A program made the position numbers and the translations under genes. A DNA stretch of 10,253 bases from Pseudomonadota bacterium (GTDB lineage: Bacteria; Pseudomonadota; Gammaproteobacteria; Burkholderiales; Burkholderiaceae_C): the NCBI GenBank assembly GCA_023396625.1, contig JAEWVY010000352.1, positions 1 to 10,253 on the forward strand, read 5' to 3'. How positions within the stretch are numbered: position 1 is the first letter of the stretch; every line of letters starts with the position of its first letter. A model generated the notes under the pieces. It saw only the letters and a program-made list of their open reading frames with translations. It was not told the origin of the DNA and did not search any database. Positions 6,889-10,253 of this stretch are shown piece after piece.

Positions 6889-9290
6889 CAGGCCATCCTT
6901 CGCCGCGCATCGCCGAGCTCGCGCAACACTTGCTCCAGCGTCTGCTGGCTCGCCGCGTCCGCCGTGGCCACGCTTCGCGTGCGCCCGTCGATGGTGATCT
7001 GGCTGACATAGGTCGGCGCTACGGCAGCCTGGCCTTGCGTCGCCTGGGCCGGGGCCGGGGCATTCGTTGGCGCGAACACCGCCTGCTCGGCAGCTTTGAG
7101 CAACGCCATGGACAGCGTGTCTCCCCCGTACTTCTTCTGGCCGGGGTTGTTCATATAGAGCACATTGCCCTGGGCGTCGGCGAACTCGTTGGCGATTCGC
7201 TTGGCCGCCTCTTCGTCTTTGACGCCCGCGTTTTTCAGGAAGTTGAAAATCCCGGTCCGCGTCGTCAAATCTCCGCCCGCGACGAACCGGTTGCCGTCCT
7301 TGCCGGTGGAAAACCCGTCCTTGTCCACGCCCGCCCGCTTGCGCTCCAACTCCGCGGCTTTTTCCGTCGCCTGATTCAGGCGCTCCTGCGCGGCGTTCTG
7401 CGATTCGAGCGCGGCCGCCGCCTTGCCCGCTGCCGCCGCCGCTTTGTCGCCCGCCCTCTGCGCCGCGTCACCGAACCGGTCCTGAGACTTTGCCGCGCGC
7501 TCGGCGCTCTGGCCAAACCCGTCGAGCTGCTGGCGCCCATCCCGCAAGGCTTGAATCTGCCGATCCAGCTCCTCGGTGGCGCGGCCCATGGCCGCCGCCT
7601 CCAGACGCTTGGCTTCGGCCACCTTGATGCTCGCCTCGATCTGCGCGCGCTTGACCGGGTTGATCTCCTTCGTCGCGTCCATCTCGGCCAGTTGCGCCTT
7701 GGCCACCGCGATCGCGCCGTCGGCCTCCGCACGCATCGCCGCCACCTTGGCCCGCGTGATCTCGATGTCGATCTTCTTCTGCTCTATGGTGGCGTACAGT
7801 GCTGTGGCGTAGTCGCCATCGGCGCGGGCCGCGTCGATCATGGACTGGTAGCGCGCGCGCTCGGCGCCCAGCGTCGCCTGCAGCAACTGGGCCGCGGCCT
7901 GCTCGGCGATCTGTCGCGCCTTGAGGTTCGTCGTCACGTCCGCCAGCGCGTCCCTGTAAAGCGCGCCGGCTTCCGCCGCCGCCAGGTCGGCCGCTTCCAC
8001 CTTGTCCATCGTGACCTTGCCAGCGGCCTGCTCTCGCCGCAAGCCGGCGAGCTTCGCGCGCGCCTGCTCATACGCATCGCCAAGCTCCTTGACGCGGCCC
8101 GAGTGGTCCTGTTGCGCCTGCGCCTCCACCTCGGCCGCCGACGCGGCGACCTTCGCAGCCCGGGCCTGGGCCAGCGCCTTGTCAGCCACCTCCTGCCGCA
8201 GCGCGATGTCTTTCTGCAAATCTTCGAGTTGCTTTTTCTTCTGCTCATCCAGCGGGCCGCTTTGGGTGGCCAGCGCGCGCAGCGCCGCCAGCTCGGCCTT
8301 GCGCACTTCCACCTCCGTCAGCCGCGCCTGGGCCAGCGCGGCCGTGGCCTCGGCGTCCGCCTTCGTGGCCTGCACCTTCGCGCGCCGCTGCTCGGCCTCC
8401 GTGCCCAGCGCCTGGCTCAGCGACACGATGGCCTTGCCCTCGGCATCGCGCGCGGCCGCGGCCTTTTCCGCCTGGTCCGCCTGCTCCCCTATGGCTGCCA
8501 GCACCTTGCCGTAGTCCGAGGCCAATTTCGCCCAGGACGGCGATGCATTGGCCGCCTGCTGCGCGGCTTTTTCCGTCGCGGTGCCGTGGCCTTGCGCCTT
8601 GAGCGCTGCCACTTCAGCGGCGTCTCCGACGTTCACGATCGCATCGCGCAACAACGCGTTGTGCTGCGCGGCTTTCAGCAGCTTCTCCCGACCCTGGGCC
8701 TCCACGGCCGCGAACTCCTCGCGCACATGCGAAAAGTCCATCGTCGCCACCGCCCCCATCAGGATGCCGATCGTCTTGCCCAGCCCCACCAGCGTGATAT
8801 CCAGGCCCACCAGCGCCACCTCGGCCACCTGCGCCGCGGTCTTCAGCGCGTCCAGCCCACCGTCTTCGCCAATGTCGGCCGCCATCTGCACGAAGGCGTT
8901 CCTCAGGTTGACGATCTCCTGGCTCAGCGTCCGCGCCTGCGGCGCCGACCCGTAGATGTCACCCAGACCCTTGGCCAGCGCCGGGAACACATCGCTGGCC
9001 GTCAACTGCCCGGCCTCGGCCAGCTTGATCAAGTCCTCCACCGTCATGTTCAGGCCATTGGCCGCGGCCTGTAAAGCCCCAGGCAGCGCTTCGCCGAGCT
9101 GCCCGCGCAGCTCCTCCATCTGCACGGTGCCCTTGCCCGCCATCTGCGCCAGCGCCAGCAGCGCGTTCTGCGTCTCGGCACTACTCTTGCCGGCCCGGCC
9201 CATGGCCGTGGCCACCGCCTCGAACACCGCGCGGGTGGCCTGTGCAGAGCGTGGAGTAGAGGGCCGCCAGCACGACGACGATGGCGACAA
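6888..9290 (-). CDS. tail tape measure protein, truncated at its 5' end (probable pseudogene)
   Basis: The frame is open for 800 codons from a TTG at 9290, but only codons from about residue 17 (9242) look like tape measure. The stretch before that is out-of-frame reading of the adjoining membrane-protein gene. Residues 20-110 carry most of the tape measure N-terminal domain (TIGR02675 type): AGKSSAETQNALLALAQ, GTVQMEELRGQLGEALPGAL, MTVEDLIKLAEAGQLTASDV, FPALAKGL. A hydrophobic stretch follows at about 155-184, then several hundred residues of Ala/Gln/Glu/Lys/Arg-rich coiled coil, and a C-terminal region (FNFLKNAGVKDEEAAKRIAN, NNPGQKKYGGDTLSMAL). Tape measure proteins set tail length and act in DNA delivery. 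The N-terminal segment expected before the domain is missing, and no ribosome site precedes the TTG, so functional product is unlikely. The last bases overlap the next gene by ATGA. Confidence 0.85.
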   Translation of the reverse strand: MSPSSSCWRPSTPRSAQATRAVFEAVATAMGRAGKSSAETQNALLALAQMAGKGTVQMEELRGQLGEALPGALQAAANGLNMTVEDLIKLAEAGQLTASDVFPALAKGLGDIYGSAPQARTLSQEIVNLRNAFVQMAADIGEDGGLDALKTAAQVAEVALVGLDITLVGLGKTIGILMGAVATMDFSHVREEFAAVEAQGREKLLKAAQHNALLRDAIVNVGDAAEVAALKAQGHGTATEKAAQQAANASPSWAKLASDYGKVLAAIGEQADQAEKAAAARDAEGKAIVSLSQALGTEAEQRRAKVQATKADAEATAALAQARLTEVEVRKAELAALRALATQSGPLDEQKKKQLEDLQKDIALRQEVADKALAQARAAKVAASAAEVEAQAQQDHSGRVKELGDAYEQARAKLAGLRREQAAGKVTMDKVEAADLAAAEAGALYRDALADVTTNLKARQIAEQAAAQLLQATLGAERARYQSMIDAARADGDYATALYATIEQKKIDIEITRAKVAAMRAEADGAIAVAKAQLAEMDATKEINPVKRAQIEASIKVAEAKRLEAAAMGRATEELDRQIQALRDGRQQLDGFGQSAERAAKSQDRFGDAAQRAGDKAAAAAGKAAAALESQNAAQERLNQATEKAAELERKRAGVDKDGFSTGKDGNRFVAGGDLTTRTGIFNFLKNAGVKDEEAAKRIANEFADAQGNVLYMNNPGQKKYGGDTLSMALLKAAEQAVFAPTNAPAPAQATQGQAAVAPTYVSQITIDGRTRSVATADAASQQTLEQVLRELGDARRRMA

Positions 9291-9336
9291 ACATCGTCAG
9301 CACGGCGGCGCCCAGGATCTTGACGAGGCGCTTCAT
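9181..9336 (-). pseudogene. 5' fragment of a small membrane protein gene of the lysis cassette (spanin-like candidate)
   Basis: The ATG at 9336 overlaps the lysozyme TGA (ATGA), which is typical translational coupling inside a lysis cassette. The first 30 or so codons read MKRLVKILGAAVL then MFVAIVVVLAALYST: a positively charged N terminus followed by one strong membrane helix (residues about 8-28). From about residue 32 the frame reads the tape measure gene out of phase (Gly/His/Arg-rich tail) and stops at 9181, giving a 51-residue chimera. A single N-terminal membrane helix right after the endolysin suggests an inner-membrane spanin (Rz type), but the diagnostic periplasmic coiled coil is lost, so this is only a candidate. 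A different small lysis or accessory protein remains possible. Confidence 0.6.
9230..9260. other. deletion junction: lysis gene fused to mid tape measure gene
   Basis: To the right of this point the coding signal is a small membrane protein (frame of the ATG at 9336). To the left it is tape measure, in a different frame. The best estimate of the breakpoint is about 9240, where hydrophobic codons end (AALYST) and tape measure codons begin (ATRAVFEAV). The exact base cannot be set without an intact relative. No insertion sequence or duplicated target is visible at the point. Confidence 0.72.
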
Positions 9337-9920
9337 GGCTGCAGCAGCATGCATTTCTGGTGGCGCTCGAGCTGGCGGGTCCACACGCCCCGGCACACCT
9401 TGTTGCCCGGCGTCGAGCAATCGAACTCCCACCGCGTAGGGCGGCCCTGCGCGTCGACGCGGCTGACGGTCCAGCCCGGCCCTTCCTGGCGGTCGCTGGT
9501 CATCTTTCTGTAGGCCAGCAGCGCATCGCAGGCGCGCTGGTAGCTGCCACCTTGCAGCAGGCGCCGCATGTCGGACCGCAGCCAGGCGCCCGTGCCGTAT
9601 TGATAGACGAAATCCATGTACAGGTCGTATTCGCCCTGATGCAGCGCCACGCCGGGCAGCGAGCCGCGAAAGATCGCCTCTTCGCGGCTGATGTGCGCCT
9701 GCGCCTTGATGAGCGCGCGCACGGGCGTGGTGGTGTCGCCCATCTTGACGGGGGTGCCGTCCTCGTGCACGGTGCTGCCAAAGCCCACAGTGGGCCGGTC
9801 ACCCTGAGTGGGCACAACGGCCGTGCTGGTGTAATGCTCTTTGACCACCATGCCGATCAGCCCGGCCGCTGACAGCGACATGACCGCGACGATCTGACGG
9901 GGGCTCACGCCGCCCCGCAT
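9333..9920 (-). CDS. phage lysozyme (GH24 endolysin) with N-terminal signal-arrest-release helix
   Basis: This muralytic enzyme would cut the peptidoglycan glycan strand at lysis. Counted from the ATG at 9920 it has 195 residues. Residues 9-26 (IVAVMSLSAAGLIGMVV) form a weakly hydrophobic Ala/Gly/Ser-rich helix of the SAR type. It is followed at once by the catalytic region KEHYTSTAVVPTQGDRPTVG, where Glu28, Asp41 and Thr44 fit the GH24 Glu/Asp/Thr triad, then GFGST and MGDTTTPVRAL. The middle (LHQGEYDLYMDFVYQYGTG) and the C-terminal CSTPGNKVC-GVWTRQLERH match Burkholderiales phage lysozymes as I remember them. The 9920 start is preferred because GAAGAGGGGG precedes it directly and the N terminus then has the usual SAR layout. 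The same frame also opens at ATG 10019 (228 residues), which adds a second membrane helix. The stop overlaps the next gene by ATGA. Confidence 0.88.
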   Translation of the reverse strand: MRGGVSPRQIVAVMSLSAAGLIGMVVKEHYTSTAVVPTQGDRPTVGFGSTVHEDGTPVKMGDTTTPVRALIKAQAHISREEAIFRGSLPGVALHQGEYDLYMDFVYQYGTGAWLRSDMRRLLQGGSYQRACDALLAYRKMTSDRQEGPGWTVSRVDAQGRPTRWEFDCSTPGNKVCRGVWTRQLERHQKCMLLQP

Positions 9921-9930
9921 CCCCCTCTTC
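9921..9930 (-). promoter_or_regulatory. ribosome binding site for the internal lysozyme start
   Basis: The minus strand reads GAAGAGGGGG directly before ATG 9920. The upstream ATG at 10019 has no comparable purine run, so this site favours 9920 as the main start. Confidence 0.55.
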
Positions 9931-10019
9931 GAACGCGCTCGTGGCCCACCCCACAAGACCATGGCGAAGGCCAGCGGCACCGAGATGGCGCCCAAGAGGA
10001 AAGAGGTGGTGATGCCCAT
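9921..10019 (-). other. possible N-terminal extension of the lysozyme with an extra membrane helix
   Basis: From ATG 10019 the frame adds 33 residues: a hydrophobic helix (TSFLLGAISVPLAFAMVLW at residues 5-23) followed by a basic loop (GGPRARSKRG). It could be a dual-start long form of the endolysin, the remnant of a holin gene fused in frame, or untranslated leader. No clear ribosome site precedes 10019, yet the hydrophobic-then-basic pattern looks like real membrane-protein coding sequence rather than noise. No separate holin gene is visible in the window. Confidence 0.4.
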
Positions 10020-10044
10020 GCCGCGACTATCGAGGTCGAGGCGG

Positions 10045-10073
10045 AAAAAACTAAGGCCAGCGTGTGCTGGCCT
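10045..10073 (-). terminator. rho-independent terminator, leftward
   Basis: On the minus strand an 8-bp perfect stem (AGGCCAGC / GCTGGCCT) with a 4-base ACAC loop is followed by TAG and then six T. It lies about 70 bases after the stop of the gene at 10143 and about 25 bases before ATG 10019. It could end the upstream transcript. Because a promoter candidate sits just upstream of it, it could also act as a leader terminator for the lysis operon. Confidence 0.75.
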
Positions 10074-10097
10074 GTTGTGGTGGGAGACGCTTTTTTT

Positions 10098-10127
10098 AAG
10101 CTATCACGGAAATTGGCGCAACGTCAA
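10098..10127 (-). promoter_or_regulatory. candidate sigma70-type promoter for the lysis operon
   Basis: The minus strand has TTGACG (10127-10122) as -35, an 18-base spacer, and TAGCTT (10103-10098) as -10 with an upstream TG (10106-10105) giving an extended -10. The expected start is near 10090, followed by a short leader that runs into the hairpin at 10073-10045. The -10 is only a partial match, and late phage promoters are often activator dependent, so this is a candidate only. Confidence 0.4.
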
Positions 10128-10129
10128 TT
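10111..10129. promoter_or_regulatory. imperfect 19-base dyad over the -35, candidate operator
   Basis: The plus strand reads AATTG-GCGCAACGT-CAATT. The five outer pairs and two inner pairs (CG/CG) are complementary, seven of nine in all, around a centre at 10120. It covers the candidate -35, so a regulator bound here could block or recruit polymerase. It lacks the Mu C-protein TTAT/ATAA half-site pattern. Short dyads also occur by chance. Confidence 0.3.
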
Positions 10130-10142
10130 CTCGGACGCGCGC

Positions 10143-10253
10143 TCAAGTCTCGCGATCTCGCGCCATCCGAATGGTCGCGTCGGTGAGGTCTGCCAGCATC
10201 AACCACATCTCCTTGAACACGCGAGTGACGATGTACAAGACGGCCCCAATGAT
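10143..10253 (-). CDS. C-terminal 36 residues of an unrecognised small, probably membrane protein
   Basis: The minus-strand frame is open from the window edge to a TGA at 10143-10145. It reads IIGAVLYIVTRVFKEMW, then LMLADLTDATIRMARDRET. The first part is hydrophobic and could be the end of a membrane helix; the rest looks like an amphipathic, charged cytoplasmic tail. Codon third positions are often G or C, like the neighbours, and a terminator follows about 70 bases later, which supports a real gene end. The start and most of the protein are outside the window. Its position just ahead of the lysozyme would suit a holin or other lysis-region membrane protein, but I do not recognise a family. 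Confidence 0.5.
   Translation of the reverse strand: MIGAVLYIVTRVFKEMWLMLADLTDATIRMARDRET

Noticed and set aside
6930..9074. Long plus-strand open frame opposite the tape measure gene
   Set aside because: Its product is Arg/Leu/Gly/His-rich with no domain; it is the mirror of GC-rich codons of the real minus-strand gene, whose coiled-coil and tape measure motifs are clear.
9240..9290. True tape measure start at the TTG at 9290
   Set aside because: The first 16 or so residues (Ser/Pro/Arg-rich) are the out-of-frame reading of the membrane-protein helix codons, and no ribosome site precedes the TTG.
1..10253. CRISPR array, tRNA genes, insertion sequence or attachment site
   Set aside because: No regularly spaced direct repeats, no cloverleaf-like segment, no transposase frame and no obvious flanking duplications were found on reading both strands.

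Overview
The window is a block of bacteriophage late genes, almost certainly part of an integrated prophage, in a GC-rich host. Every credible gene lies on the minus strand, so transcription runs from right to left. Base composition, the lysozyme type and the tail protein types look to me like transposable (Mu-like) siphovirus prophages of Burkholderiales such as Comamonadaceae. That placement is from memory of these families, not from a search.

From right to left: (1) 10253-10143 is the C-terminal end of an unrecognised small, probably membrane protein. (2) 10142-10020 is the only real intergenic gap. It holds a candidate promoter with a dyad over its -35, and a good intrinsic terminator, both facing left. 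(3) 10019/9920-9333 encodes a GH24 lysozyme of the signal-arrest-release type, overlapped ATGA by a small membrane-protein gene starting at 9336. (4) At about 9240 that gene is cut after roughly 30 codons and the sequence passes straight into the middle of a tail tape measure gene. (5) From 6888 down to 1 is a tightly packed distal-tail operon: a 135-residue protein, 570- and 635-residue proteins that share a repeated beta module, a 387-residue protein, a 450-residue protein with a SPRY domain, and the start of one more tail gene that leaves the window.

The main observation is the breakpoint near 9240. In Mu-like phages the lysis genes come first in the late region, followed by terminase, portal, head, tail tube and tape measure genes. 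Here lysis is joined directly to a tape measure gene that lacks its start. The simplest reading is a large internal deletion that removed packaging, head and proximal tail functions, leaving a defective prophage. The downstream tail genes are still open and well spaced, which suggests the deletion is recent (an assembly error is the alternative).

I found no defence system, CRISPR array, tRNA, IS element or clearly new system. The points worth checking are the deletion scar, the low-GC SPRY module inside one tail gene, the repeated module shared by adjacent tail proteins, the two possible starts of the lysozyme, and the lysis-operon leader.
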